Part shown: positions 14,988 through 23,303 of the stretch, piece after piece | Layout of the letters: the number at the start of each line of letters is the position of its first letter | Numbering within the stretch: the stretch's first letter is position 1 | Source of the DNA: an uncultured Bacteroidales bacterium | Lineage (GTDB): Bacteria > Bacteroidota > Bacteroidia > Bacteroidales > F082 | Assembly: GCA_937877465.1 (NCBI GenBank) | Contig: CALFIT010000168.1 | Location: forward strand, 1 to 41,470 | DNA: 41,470 nucleotides | Direction: 5' to 3' | Notes under the pieces: model-generated | Told to the model about the DNA's origin: nothing | Database searches by the model: none | The model's input: the letters and a program-made list of their open reading frames with translations, nothing else | Made by a program: the position numbers and the translations under genes

Positions 14988-16501
14988 ACGAAAACATCCT
15001 GAAACTCAAGCCGCAAGGCATTTGGAAGGAATTTCAAGGCATTCTCAATGTGCCTCGCCCGTCGAAGAAGGAAGCCAAAATGGTGGCTTACCTTGAGAAA
15101 TGGGCCAAAGACCACAAAATCAGCTACATCAAGGAAGAGTGCGGCAACATCATCATGAGCGTGCCGGCCACTAAGGGCATGGAAGACCGCCAGACCGTCA
15201 TCCTGCAAGCCCACATGGACATGGTGTGCGAGAAGAACAGCGACAAGGTCCACGACTTCGAGAACGACCCCATCGAGGCCGTCATCAAGGGCGAGTGGCT
15301 TCATGCCAACGGCACCACCCTTGGTGCCGACGACGGCATCGGCGTGGCTGCGGCCTTGGCCGTCATCGCCGACCCGACCGTGGAACACGGTCCGTTAGAG
15401 TGCATTTTCACCGTTGACGAAGAGACCGGACTCACCGGTGCTATGAAGCTCGACCCGAAGGACTTCACCGGCCGCATCCTGCTCAACCTTGACAGCGAGG
15501 ACGAAGGCGAAATCTTCATCGGCTGTGCCGGCGGCATGGACACCATCGTAAAACTGTGGTACGAATTGGAGCCTGCCCCCGAAGAAAGCACGGCCTACCG
15601 CATCACCGTCAGCGGACTGAAAGGCGGTCACAGCGGCGACGACATCAACAAGAACCTTGCCAACGCCAACAAGCTGCTGACCCGCATCCTGTGGCAAGCC
15701 ACCAACTGGTTCGACCTTCAGCTCTACGACTTCCAAGGCGGCAACCTGCGCAACGCCATCGCCCGCGAAGCCACGGCAGTGGCCTACCTCCCCAACGAGA
15801 GCGTCGGCGACTTCATGCACTACATCGCTGACATGGAGAAGCACTTCAAGCAAGAGTACCAAGTGACCGAGCCTACACTGAAAGTCGCGGCTGAAGTGGC
15901 TGAAATCCAGCCCGATGTGGTCATCGACGAGATGTCGCAATTCAACCTGCTGAACGGACTCTATGCCTGTCCTCACGGCGTGATTGCCATGTCGCAGACC
16001 ATCCCGAACTTCGTGGAGACCTCGACCAACCTTGCCTCGTGCAAGAAGAAGGAAGGCTATTTCTTCATCCAGACCTCGCAGCGCAGCAGCATCGAGTCGT
16101 CGAAGCAAGACATCGCCGACATGGTGGAAGCCGTGTGGAGCCTCGCCGACGCCGACGTGGAACACACCGACGGCTATCCGGGCTGGGCGCCCAACCCCAA
16201 CAGCGCCATCCTCGACATCGCAGTGAAGTGCTACAAGAAACGCTTCAACAAAGACCCGAAGGTGCGTGCCATCCACGCCGGCTTGGAATGTGGACTCATC
16301 GGCGACAAGATCCCGGGCATGGATATGATCAGCTTCGGCCCCACCCTGCGCGGCGTTCACTCGCCGGACGAGCGTTGCGAAATCGCCACCGTCCAGATGT
16401 TCTGGGACTTCATGTGCGACATCCTGAAGAACGCGCCGAAAGGAGAGGTGAAGAAAGCACCTGCAAAGAAGGCACCTGCAAAGAAAGCCGCCAAGAAATA
16501 A
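14984..16501 (+). CDS. pepD: Cytosolic dipeptidase PepD (M20 family, Xaa-His type), with Lys/Ala tail
   Basis: This 505-residue metallopeptidase has all key motifs: VILQAHMDMV (metal His and catalytic Asp), TTLGADDGIG (bridging Asp), FTVDEETGLTGA (catalytic and metal Glu), LDSEDEGEIFIGCAGG, HAGLECGLI and SFGPTLRGVHSPDER (C-terminal metal His). It hydrolyses dipeptides with broad specificity. The last ~20 residues form a Lys/Ala/Pro repeat (KKAPAKKAPAKKAAKK) encoded by a small tandem DNA repeat, not part of the catalytic fold. It is coupled to rpe. A second, partial paralogue begins at 40066. Confidence 0.95.
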   Translation: MNENILKLKPQGIWKEFQGILNVPRPSKKEAKMVAYLEKWAKDHKISYIKEECGNIIMSVPATKGMEDRQTVILQAHMDMVCEKNSDKVHDFENDPIEAVIKGEWLHANGTTLGADDGIGVAAALAVIADPTVEHGPLECIFTVDEETGLTGAMKLDPKDFTGRILLNLDSEDEGEIFIGCAGGMDTIVKLWYELEPAPEESTAYRITVSGLKGGHSGDDINKNLANANKLLTRILWQATNWFDLQLYDFQGGNLRNAIAREATAVAYLPNESVGDFMHYIADMEKHFKQEYQVTEPTLKVAAEVAEIQPDVVIDEMSQFNLLNGLYACPHGVIAMSQTIPNFVETSTNLASCKKKEGYFFIQTSQRSSIESSKQDIADMVEAVWSLADADVEHTDGYPGWAPNPNSAILDIAVKCYKKRFNKDPKVRAIHAGLECGLIGDKIPGMDMISFGPTLRGVHSPDERCEIATVQMFWDFMCDILKNAPKGEVKKAPAKKAPAKKAAKK

Positions 16502-16529
16502 CGGCGAATTTTGCGAATTAAACGAATTG

Positions 16530-16562
16530 AAAAAAGCCCATCGGAAATCCGATGGGCTTTTT
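16530..16562. terminator. Bidirectional intrinsic terminator between pepD and the tricorn-like protease
   Basis: AAAAAGCCCATCGGA and TCCGATGGGCTTTTT form a perfect inverted repeat with a two-base loop. A on one side and T on the other make it work in both directions, as expected between these convergent genes. Confidence 0.9.
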
Positions 16563-16570
16563 CGTTATCC

Positions 16571-19500
16571 TCACTTCGTCTTGTCAGGCCAAGCGGGAAT
16601 GGCGGGGATGTCGGGATAGTCCTTCATCTGCTCAAGGATGATTTCGATGGCCTTGTTGAGCTGGTCGTCGATGCCTTCAAACTCGCGGGCGGGGTCGTTG
16701 TCGATAACCACATCAGGGTCAACGCCATAACCCTCGATGACCCAGTTGCCGTTTTCGTCGAAAGGAGCGAACTCGGGACGGGTCAGCGAGCCGCCGTCGA
16801 TGAAAGGCAGGCTGCCACGGATGCCGACCACACCGCCCCACGAGCGCATACCGACCGTGGTGCCGATCTTGTGCTTCTTGAACTGATAGGGGAACAAGTC
16901 GCCGTCGGAAGCTGAATACTTGTTGAACAACAGCACTTTAGGCCCAAGCATCATCTTCGTGGGCTTGGTCTCAGGTTCGTTGTTGCGCATCATGTCGTAC
17001 ATCGAAAGCTCGCGACGCAGGCGTTCCACAATCATCGGGCTGACGTTGCCGCCGCCGTTGCCACGGTCGTCGATGATGAGGGCTTTCTTGTCCAATTGCG
17101 GATAGAAATATTTGGCGAACTCGTTCAGGCCTTCCACGCCCATGTCGGGGATGTGGATATAGCCCACCTGCCCGTTTGTGGCCTTGCTCACCTTCTCCAC
17201 GTTGCCTTGCACCCAGTTGTAGTAATACAATCCCGTCTCGTCGGCGATGGGCTTCACCACCACGTCGCGGGCACCGCTTTCGGAGGCCTTGCCGTTGAGG
17301 GTGAGCAGCACCGCCTTGTCGGCCTTGCCGATGAGGGCGGCATACATGTCCTTCATGTCCTTGGTGCTTTGTCCGTCGATGGCGATGATGTAGTCGCCTT
17401 CCTTGGCGTTCACACCGACTTCGGTCAGCGGCGAGCGGGTTTTCTCGTTCCAGTTCTCGCCCTTCAAGATCTTGTCAATCTGATAGTAACCCGACTTGTC
17501 GCGATGGATGCGGCAGCCCAACATACCCATCGGAATGCGCTCGGGCATCACGCGGTCACCGTTGCCAACATAGGCATGACCGATGTTGATTTCGCCAATC
17601 AGTTCGCCGATGAGGTAGTTCACGTCGTTGCGGTCGGCGCAATAGGGCAACAGCTTGCCGTACTTCTCCTTCATCGCGGGCCAGTCCACGCCGTGCATGT
17701 TGGGCGCATAGAAGAAGTCGCGCATCTGCCGCCAGGCCTCGTTGTAGATTTGTGTCCACTCGGTGCGCAAGTCCACCCATTTCTTCATGTTCGAGAGGTC
17801 GATGGTCTCATCACCCTTGCCTGCTTCACCGGGCTTGCCGCCTCCGCCAGTCGGCATCGGGCCTTTGGGCGCGTTGACGACTTTGAAGCTACGGCCTTCG
17901 CGCATGAGCATCTTGGTGCCGTCGGCGGAGAGTTCGTAGCCCATGCCGCCACCGATGGAGGTGCATTTCTTGCCCTTGGCGTCGAAGTAGCCGAGACCGC
18001 CGCCGTTGCGACCTGCCGCCACATAATACAGGCCATCCTCAACGCCAGTCAGGTTCCAGTAACGTCCCGCGTTGACGGGCAAGGCCACCACCCTGTTCGC
18101 GATGCCTTCGAAATCGATTTTCACCGTTTTGGCTTCCTTCTTGCCTTCGGGCTTGTCGCCTTTCGGGCCTTCGGGCTTGCCTTTGCCACCTTTTCCATCC
18201 ATGGTCCCTGAGCCTGTCGAAGGGCCTTCCTTGGCCTCGCCTTCTGCCTTCACCTCGTCGTTCTCCGTGAGGAAAGGCGATGGCGTATCTTTCTGCAAGG
18301 TAACGAGATAGATGCGTGTCATGTCGGTATAGACGTGGTTCCACTCCAACCAGCCATAGGTCGGACGAAAATCGCGCTCGGAAGTGAAATAGAGGTACTT
18401 GCCGTTCTTGTCGAAGGCGGGCGACGAAGCGTTGTACCAAGCATCGGTCACCGTTTCATCTTTCTGGGAATCAATGTTATAAACATGGATTTGACTGACA
18501 GAGAACGTACTCGGCATCGCGTAGGCGATCCAGCGGCTGTCGGGCGACCAAGCGAAATCGCCCATCTCGCCGGCCTTGCTCTGTGCCACCATTGTGACTT
18601 TCTTCGAGGCGACATCCACCATGTTGATGCGATTCATCTTGTCGTACCACAGGATCTTCTTGCTGTCGGGCGACCAAGTGGGTCCGTATTTGTAAGTGTC
18701 TGAATCAGAGGTCAGTTGGATGGCATCTTCCTTGCCGTCTTGGGCTTGGATATAGACCTCGTCCTCGCCCGTGCGGTCGCTGATGTAGGCGATGTATTTG
18801 CCGTCGGGCGACCAAGCCACGTTGCGGTCGTGGGCGTTGTCGCTTTGGGTCAGGTTGCGCGTGATGCCCGACTTGACCGGCACCGTCCACACGTCGCCGC
18901 GAGCGCCGAAGGCCACCCTTTTACCGTCGGGCGAAATGCTGCTCGTGTTGATGAACTTGCTGGCATCCACATACTTGTCGCGGGTCGAGCGGTTGTCGTT
19001 GGCCATCTGCACGGGGATGGGATAGACCTTGCCGTCCTTCAGGTTGTAGCGGAACAGCTGGCCGCCGTTTTCATAAACGATGTCGTTGTCGCCGAGCGAA
19101 GGCCACTTGATGTCATAATAGGTGTAGTCGGTCACCTTGGTGGTCTGTTTCGTGGCGCGGTCGTAGCAAAACAGGTTCATCGTGCGATCGCGGTCGGAGC
19201 AGAAATAGATCTTGTTGCCGACCCACATCGGGAAGATGTCCTGTGCGTTGTTGTTGGTGACGTTTTCGATTTTCTTCGACTTGAAGTCGTAAACCCACAC
19301 GTCGTCGGCCATGCCGCCGCGATAGTATTTCCATGTGCGGAACTCGCGCATCACGCGGTTGTAGGCAATCTGCTTTCCGTCAGGCGAATACGAGATCCAG
19401 CCGCCTTCGGGCAGAGGCAGTTGCTCGGCCAAGCCGCCGTTGATGTTGGCGACGAAAAGCTGACCGACGAAGTCGTCCCAGCTCTCCTTGCGCGAGCGGA

Positions 19501-19906
19501 AGACGATGTTCTCGTTGTCTTTCCACGCCATGACGATGTTGTTCGGTCCCATGCGGTCGCTGATGTCGTCACGGCCTAGGGTGGGCGTGTAGGTGAGGCG
19601 CATGGGCGTGCCGCATTCGGGATAAGGCATGACGTAAACCTCTGTGTTGCCGTCATATTGCGCCGTGAACGCCAAGTGTTTGCCGTCGGGCGAAAAACGC
19701 GCGAACATTTCGTAGCCCATCGGGTCGTTGGTGATTTTGTGGGCGACGCCGCCGTTGATATTGACGGAGTAAAGGTCGCCGCCATAGCTGAACACCACAT
19801 CGTCGCCGTGGATGGTCGGGAAGCGCAGCATCCGCGCCTCCTCTTGGGCGGTCAGGCTGAACGCGCCCATCAGCAGAATCGAAAGAATTAAAGGTTTGAT
19901 TTTCAT
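16571..19906 (-). CDS. Tricorn-like S41 family protease, exported
   Basis: This protein of about 1111 residues starts MKIKPLILSILLMGAFSLTA, a signal peptide, so it probably acts in the periplasm. The N-terminal half is a beta-propeller with PD40 repeats: SPDGKHLAFTA, SPDGKQIAYNR, SPDGKRVAFGA, SPDGKYIAYIS, SPDSKKILWYD, SPDSRWIAYAM. A Gly/Lys/Pro-rich linker (about 560-600) holds the in-frame dispersed repeat encoding GPSTGSGT. The C-terminal half has a tricorn core, a PDZ-like domain (GVNAKEGDYIIAIDGQSTKD) and the S41 protease with DDRGNGGGNVSPMI and NKYSASDGDLFPYQF, where the second Ser is the expected nucleophile. A GTG at 19942 lies within the -7 element, so the ATG at 19906 is used. Confidence 0.93.
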   Translation of the reverse strand: MKIKPLILSILLMGAFSLTAQEEARMLRFPTIHGDDVVFSYGGDLYSVNINGGVAHKITNDPMGYEMFARFSPDGKHLAFTAQYDGNTEVYVMPYPECGTPMRLTYTPTLGRDDISDRMGPNNIVMAWKDNENIVFRSRKESWDDFVGQLFVANINGGLAEQLPLPEGGWISYSPDGKQIAYNRVMREFRTWKYYRGGMADDVWVYDFKSKKIENVTNNNAQDIFPMWVGNKIYFCSDRDRTMNLFCYDRATKQTTKVTDYTYYDIKWPSLGDNDIVYENGGQLFRYNLKDGKVYPIPVQMANDNRSTRDKYVDASKFINTSSISPDGKRVAFGARGDVWTVPVKSGITRNLTQSDNAHDRNVAWSPDGKYIAYISDRTGEDEVYIQAQDGKEDAIQLTSDSDTYKYGPTWSPDSKKILWYDKMNRINMVDVASKKVTMVAQSKAGEMGDFAWSPDSRWIAYAMPSTFSVSQIHVYNIDSQKDETVTDAWYNASSPAFDKNGKYLYFTSERDFRPTYGWLEWNHVYTDMTRIYLVTLQKDTPSPFLTENDEVKAEGEAKEGPSTGSGTMDGKGGKGKPEGPKGDKPEGKKEAKTVKIDFEGIANRVVALPVNAGRYWNLTGVEDGLYYVAAGRNGGGLGYFDAKGKKCTSIGGGMGYELSADGTKMLMREGRSFKVVNAPKGPMPTGGGGKPGEAGKGDETIDLSNMKKWVDLRTEWTQIYNEAWRQMRDFFYAPNMHGVDWPAMKEKYGKLLPYCADRNDVNYLIGELIGEINIGHAYVGNGDRVMPERIPMGMLGCRIHRDKSGYYQIDKILKGENWNEKTRSPLTEVGVNAKEGDYIIAIDGQSTKDMKDMYAALIGKADKAVLLTLNGKASESGARDVVVKPIADETGLYYYNWVQGNVEKVSKATNGQVGYIHIPDMGVEGLNEFAKYFYPQLDKKALIIDDRGNGGGNVSPMIVERLRRELSMYDMMRNNEPETKPTKMMLGPKVLLFNKYSASDGDLFPYQFKKHKIGTTVGMRSWGGVVGIRGSLPFIDGGSLTRPEFAPFDENGNWVIEGYGVDPDVVIDNDPAREFEGIDDQLNKAIEIILEQMKDYPDIPAIPAWPDKTK
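18203..18226 (-). repeat. Dispersed 24-bp hairpin repeat inside the protease gene
   Basis: On the minus strand the sequence is GGCCCTTCGACAGGCTCAGG followed by GACC. It differs at one base from the copy in murB (25320-25343). It is in frame and adds GPSTGSGT to the low-complexity linker between propeller and protease core. GGCCCT pairs with AGGGACC with one bulged A. Confidence 0.8.
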
Positions 19907-19941
19907 AATATTAAGAATATTGAAATTATTTTTCTTGACCA

Positions 19942-19949
19942 CAAAGATA
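19942..19949 (-). promoter_or_regulatory. Tricorn-like protease promoter -7 element
   Basis: The minus strand reads TATCTTTG, a consensus -7 element, 36 bp before the ATG at 19906. A near-copy (AATCTTTG) lies just upstream. Confidence 0.6.
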
Positions 19950-20014
19950 CAAAGATTATTATCTCAAATACATCATTACATCATCCTTTTGGATTGGAAA
20001 TTACAGAAAATGAC

Positions 20015-20022
20015 TATCTTTG
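20015..20022 (+). promoter_or_regulatory. Promoter -7 element of the TPM-domain gene pair
   Basis: TATCTTTG fits the consensus and is 18 bp upstream of the ATG at 20040. This supports that start rather than the longer open frame reaching back to 19812. Confidence 0.6.
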
Positions 20023-20039
20023 CACTCAAAAGAAACGCT

Positions 20040-20483
20040 ATGCCCAACGCCATCACCATACTGAACCGCGAGGAAGACCGCCGCATCGTGGAGGCCATCA
20101 AGCAGGCCGAGCTGAACACCTCGGGCGAAATCAAGGTGCGCATCGAGAACCACTGCAAAGGCGACGTGGAGGAACGCTGCCTGTTCGTCTTCAACATGCT
20201 CAGGCTCAACAAGACGAAACTGCGCAACGGCGTGCTCATCTACCTTGCCGTGAAAGACCACAAGTTCGCCATCGTTGGCGACGAAGGCATCAACAAGGTC
20301 GTGGAAGCCGACTTTTGGAACGACATGAAAGACCTGATGCTCAGCCACTTCAAGGAAGGCCGCTTCGCCGACGGTTTGGAACAAGGCATCATGCGCTGCG
20401 GCGAGAAACTGAAAACCTATTTCCCCTACCAATCCGACGACATCAATGAAATCCCCGACGACATATCCTACGAAAACAACTAA
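20040..20483 (+). CDS. TPM-domain protein (TLP18.3/Psb32/MOLO-1 family), cytoplasmic form
   Basis: This 147-residue protein carries a TPM fold: REEDRRIVEAIKQAELNTSG and EIKVRIENHCKG, then NGVLIYLAVKDHKFAIVGDE and EGRFADGLEQGI. It has no signal peptide or membrane span, unlike the following gene, which encodes a second TPM protein. The two reading frames overlap by 38 bp, so they are co-expressed. In many bacteria such pairs follow lemA; no lemA is present here. The exact role is unknown; the family is often linked to membrane or envelope stress. Confidence 0.85.
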   Translation: MPNAITILNREEDRRIVEAIKQAELNTSGEIKVRIENHCKGDVEERCLFVFNMLRLNKTKLRNGVLIYLAVKDHKFAIVGDEGINKVVEADFWNDMKDLMLSHFKEGRFADGLEQGIMRCGEKLKTYFPYQSDDINEIPDDISYENN

Positions 20484-21258
20484 CAAACAGCGACTTATAT
20501 CATTATTAGGTTTGCTTTTCGTCCTGTTGGCATTTGGTTCGGCACTGAAGGCGCAACTACCCTCACCACCCGATCCGCCACGCTTGGTGAACGACTACAC
20601 GAACACACTCACGGCCCATCAAGTCGATGTGTTGGAACACAAGCTCGTGGCCTACAACGACTCGACTTCCACCCAGTTTCTCGTCCTCCTCGTCGATGAC
20701 CTGCAAGGCTACAGCATCGAGCAATACGCCACCCAAATCGGACACAGTTGGGGTGTAGGACAACAGGGCAAGAACAATGGCGCGGTCATCCTCGTCAAGC
20801 CCAAGAAAGGCAGCGAGAGCGGCAAGGTGAACATCAGCACGGGCTACGGCATCGAGGAATACGTCACCGACGCCACGGCCAAGCTCATCATCGAAAGGGA
20901 GATGATTCCGGCCTTCAAGGAAAACGACTACTACACGGGCATCGACAACGCCATCAACGTGATGATGGGCCTCTGCTCAGGCAAGTTCACCCAAGACGAA
21001 TACGCCAACGACGACGGCATCCCAGGTTGGCTCGTCCTGCTTTTCATCATCGCCATCATCATTATCTTTATCAAGTTTTCCAACAGCGGAGGCCAGTCCT
21101 ATTCCGGCGGCGGAATGCGCACCATCTGGATTCCGATGGGCGGCTTCGGCGGAGGCGGTTTTGGCGGAAGCTCGGGCGGCGGTGGTAGCTTCGGTGGAGG
21201 CTTTGGAGGCTTCGGAGGTGGCGGCTTCGGCGGAGGAGGCGCAAGTGGAAGCTGGTAA
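20446..21258 (+). CDS. Membrane-anchored TPM-domain protein with glycine-rich tail (YgcG-like)
   Basis: This 270-residue protein has a signal/anchor segment at about 17-36 (LISLLGLLFVLLAFGSALKA). A TPM domain follows (RLVNDYTNTLTAHQVDVLEH ... QFLVLLVDDLQGYSIEQYAT ... NNGAVILVKPKK), then a transmembrane helix near 205-220 (GWLVLLFIIAIIIIFIKF). The C-terminus is an extreme Gly/Phe/Ser-rich tail (GGFGGGGFGGSSGGGGSFGG). This is the standard architecture of YgcG/Psb32-type proteins. The start inside the preceding gene is supported by the complete signal segment. It probably works with the soluble TPM protein upstream. Confidence 0.85.
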   Translation: MKSPTTYPTKTTNKQRLISLLGLLFVLLAFGSALKAQLPSPPDPPRLVNDYTNTLTAHQVDVLEHKLVAYNDSTSTQFLVLLVDDLQGYSIEQYATQIGHSWGVGQQGKNNGAVILVKPKKGSESGKVNISTGYGIEEYVTDATAKLIIEREMIPAFKENDYYTGIDNAINVMMGLCSGKFTQDEYANDDGIPGWLVLLFIIAIIIIFIKFSNSGGQSYSGGGMRTIWIPMGGFGGGGFGGSSGGGGSFGGGFGGFGGGGFGGGGASGSW

Positions 21259-21263
21259 TTAAT

Positions 21264-21405
21264 TCACAAAACCCACAAAACAATGCAAAACTATCTCAAA
21301 GAAAAACGTGTGGCGGCACGCAACCACGTTGCCGCCAGGGAAGCGGGCCGGTTGGCCGCTTTCCCCTGCCAAGAAAAGGTTTTGAGGGTTTTGCAGGTTT
21401 TGTGA
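21264..21405. repeat. ~140-bp imperfect palindromic element with internal hairpin
   Basis: TCACAAAACCCACAAAAC (21264-21281) and GTTTTGCAGGTTTTGTGA (21388-21405) are inverted copies matching at 16 of 18 positions. Between them GGCGGCACG and CGTTGCCGCC form a second stem around a CAACCA loop. The interval also holds a 40-codon open frame (ATG 21283, TGA 21403) with no clear Shine-Dalgarno. It could be a MITE-like insertion, a structured leader of ftsE or a small RNA. Confidence 0.6.
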
Positions 21406-21435
21406 CAATAAAAACGAATCAATACACAAACGAAC

Positions 21436-22113
21436 ATGTCGGAACCAATCATTGAAATAAAGAACGCCTCGATTTTCCAACGGGAGAACCTCGTCTTGTC
21501 GAACGTCAACCTGACGCTCCACAAGGGCGAGTTCATCTACCTCATCGGGCGCACAGGCAGCGGAAAATCCTCATTGTTAAAGACTTTGTACGGCGAACTG
21601 CCCGCCCGCGACGGCATCGTGCGTGTGGCCGGCTACGACCTGACCAAGCTGCGCAAGAAGGACATCCCCTACCTGCGCCGCAAAATCGGCATCGTGTTTC
21701 AGGACTTCCAGCTCCTCTCCGACCGCACGGTGGAGAAAAACCTGTCGTTTGTCCTCGGCGCCACGGGCTGGACCAATTCCGCCGAGATCTCCAAGCGCAT
21801 CGACGAGGTGCTGGCCATGGTAGGGCTTTCCGACAAGCGCAAGAGCATGCCGCACCAGATGTCGGGCGGCGAACAGCAAGGCGTGGCCGTCGCCCGCGCC
21901 CTGCTCAACCATCCCGATGTCATCCTCGCCGACGAGCCTACCGGCAACCTCGACCCCGACACGACTTTGGAAGTGATGAAACTCCTACGCAACATCAGCG
22001 AAAGCGGCACCGCCGTACTGATGGCCACGCACAACTACACGCTCATGCAGAAATACCCCTCCCGCATCGCCAACTGCAAGAATGGGACGGTGGTTTGCTC
22101 GGAAATGGAATGA
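21436..22113 (+). CDS. ftsE: Cell division ABC-type ATPase FtsE
   Basis: This 225-residue ATP-binding subunit has Walker A GRTGSGKSSLLK, Q-loop FQDFQLL, signature MSGGEQQGVAVARALL, Walker B VILADEPTGNLD and H-loop MATHNYTLM. The size and overall sequence fit FtsE, which pairs with membrane protein FtsX to control peptidoglycan hydrolases at division. ftsX is not adjacent. The usual Arg after the signature (SGGEQQR) is Gly here, a mild oddity in an otherwise intact protein. The assignment over a LolD-type exporter ATPase rests on overall similarity and could be wrong. Confidence 0.8.
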   Translation: MSEPIIEIKNASIFQRENLVLSNVNLTLHKGEFIYLIGRTGSGKSSLLKTLYGELPARDGIVRVAGYDLTKLRKKDIPYLRRKIGIVFQDFQLLSDRTVEKNLSFVLGATGWTNSAEISKRIDEVLAMVGLSDKRKSMPHQMSGGEQQGVAVARALLNHPDVILADEPTGNLDPDTTLEVMKLLRNISESGTAVLMATHNYTLMQKYPSRIANCKNGTVVCSEME

Positions 22114-22119
22114 TTTTAA

Positions 22120-22199
22120 GCTATTAGCTATTAGCCATTAGCTGTTAGCTCATTTCAGCCAAATAACATGCTAATGGCTAACAGCTAAAAGCTAATAGC
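22120..22199. repeat. Heptamer-based inverted repeat between convergent ftsE and glycosyltransferase genes
   Basis: GCTATTAGCTATTAGCCATT and following bases (22120-22149) are mirrored by an inverted arm at 22170-22199, giving two 30-bp arms of TAGCTAT-like heptamers around a 20-bp loop. The right arm includes the last codons and stop of the glycosyltransferase gene. It can serve as a two-way terminator or RNA-stabilising hairpin. Confidence 0.75.
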
Positions 22200-23303
22200 C
22201 TTTATGATTTTCCACGCATTCGACTCATTATCATAAAGCTGCCGCATGGCAAGGTCGCGCTCCTCGATGTCGTCCTCAGTGAAGTCCTCGTCCATCAGCC
22301 GCTTGATTTCGGCAATCATCTGTTCGGGTTCGTCGGCAACCACGCAAAGGTCATCCAAGGAAGTGCCGCGCACCATGTCCCCGTTGACCAAACAAAAACG
22401 CCCGTTGTAAAGCGCGTTCAACAGCTTCAGTTTCAATCCCGTAGGCTGGTTCGTCACCAAAATATTCACCTGCGCCTGCCGCAAAAGGTCAATCATCTCC
22501 GCGTCATCGGGATTGGCCACCAAGGTCACGTTGGAATGCCTTTCGGCAAGTTTCAGCAACTTTTCCGAAGGATTCAACCCGGCCACGATGCAATGCCCGT
22601 CAAGCTCCGAAAACACATTGTCAATCAACCACTTGGCTGCTTCTTCGTTCTCCCTGACCGAAAGGTTGCCGTGATAAAGCACATAGTCGCCCCTACCCGT
22701 TTCCGAACACACCGAATCGGTGGCATTGAAGCCCGGAACGAGGATGACATTTTCGTATCGCCGAGCAAAATAATCCGCATCCTTCTGCGAAATGGCGAAA
22801 ATGCCCGCCGCCTTGCACAAAACCGGCTCATAACGCCTTAGTTTCCAAGCCTCTGCCAAATAGAACCATTTCTTTTTGCCCCATTTCTCGGAGTCGGCCA
22901 AGGCTTGATAATAGTCGTGTTCAATATTGTGGGCGCGGACATATATCTTTCTGCTTTTCAGTCGCTTGTCGTTCAACACAGCCGTTGTATGCAACCCTTC
23001 ACAGAGAATGGGATAATCGTCTTTCAGCAAATCCTGCACCAAAGCCTCCGACTGCCTCGAATTGACGATATAAGGCGTTAGGCTTAGTTGTTTGGCAAAG
23101 AAAGTATCACGTTTATAATACTTTACATCGTAGCAACGCTTCAGAATCTCCTGCTCGCCCCTGCCGTATTCAAAGCAATGCAGATGCACCTTGACGCCCG
23201 CCTCTATTAGTGCCTTCACGCGATAGAAAACGTCAATCACGCCGCCGTAATTGGCAGGATACGGCACATCGAAAGCGATGATATGTAGATGATTTTCAGT
23301 CAT
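22185..23303 (-). CDS. Glycosyltransferase (GT-B type), probable
   Basis: This 372-residue protein starts MTENHLHIIAFDVPYPANYG followed by GVIDVFYRVKALIEAG, the N-terminal nucleotide-like fold of group-1 glycosyltransferases with a glycine-rich acceptor loop. The C-terminal half has VLYHGNLSVRENEEAAKWL and NILVTNQPTGLKLKLLNALY, corresponding to the donor-sugar site. It probably adds a sugar to a surface polysaccharide or lipid. It overlaps the upstream glycosyltransferase by 8 bp, forming a two-gene operon. The ATG at 23303 is preferred to a longer frame that would lie inside the neighbour. Its stop codon lies in a heptamer repeat. Confidence 0.8.
   Translation of the reverse strand: MTENHLHIIAFDVPYPANYGGVIDVFYRVKALIEAGVKVHLHCFEYGRGEQEILKRCYDVKYYKRDTFFAKQLSLTPYIVNSRQSEALVQDLLKDDYPILCEGLHTTAVLNDKRLKSRKIYVRAHNIEHDYYQALADSEKWGKKKWFYLAEAWKLRRYEPVLCKAAGIFAISQKDADYFARRYENVILVPGFNATDSVCSETGRGDYVLYHGNLSVRENEEAAKWLIDNVFSELDGHCIVAGLNPSEKLLKLAERHSNVTLVANPDDAEMIDLLRQAQVNILVTNQPTGLKLKLLNALYNGRFCLVNGDMVRGTSLDDLCVVADEPEQMIAEIKRLMDEDFTEDDIEERDLAMRQLYDNESNAWKIIKAISF

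Noticed and set aside
21283..21405. 40-codon frame within the palindromic element before ftsE
   Set aside because: Its coding sequence coincides with the hairpin arms and lacks a ribosome-binding site; the repeat structure explains the sequence better.
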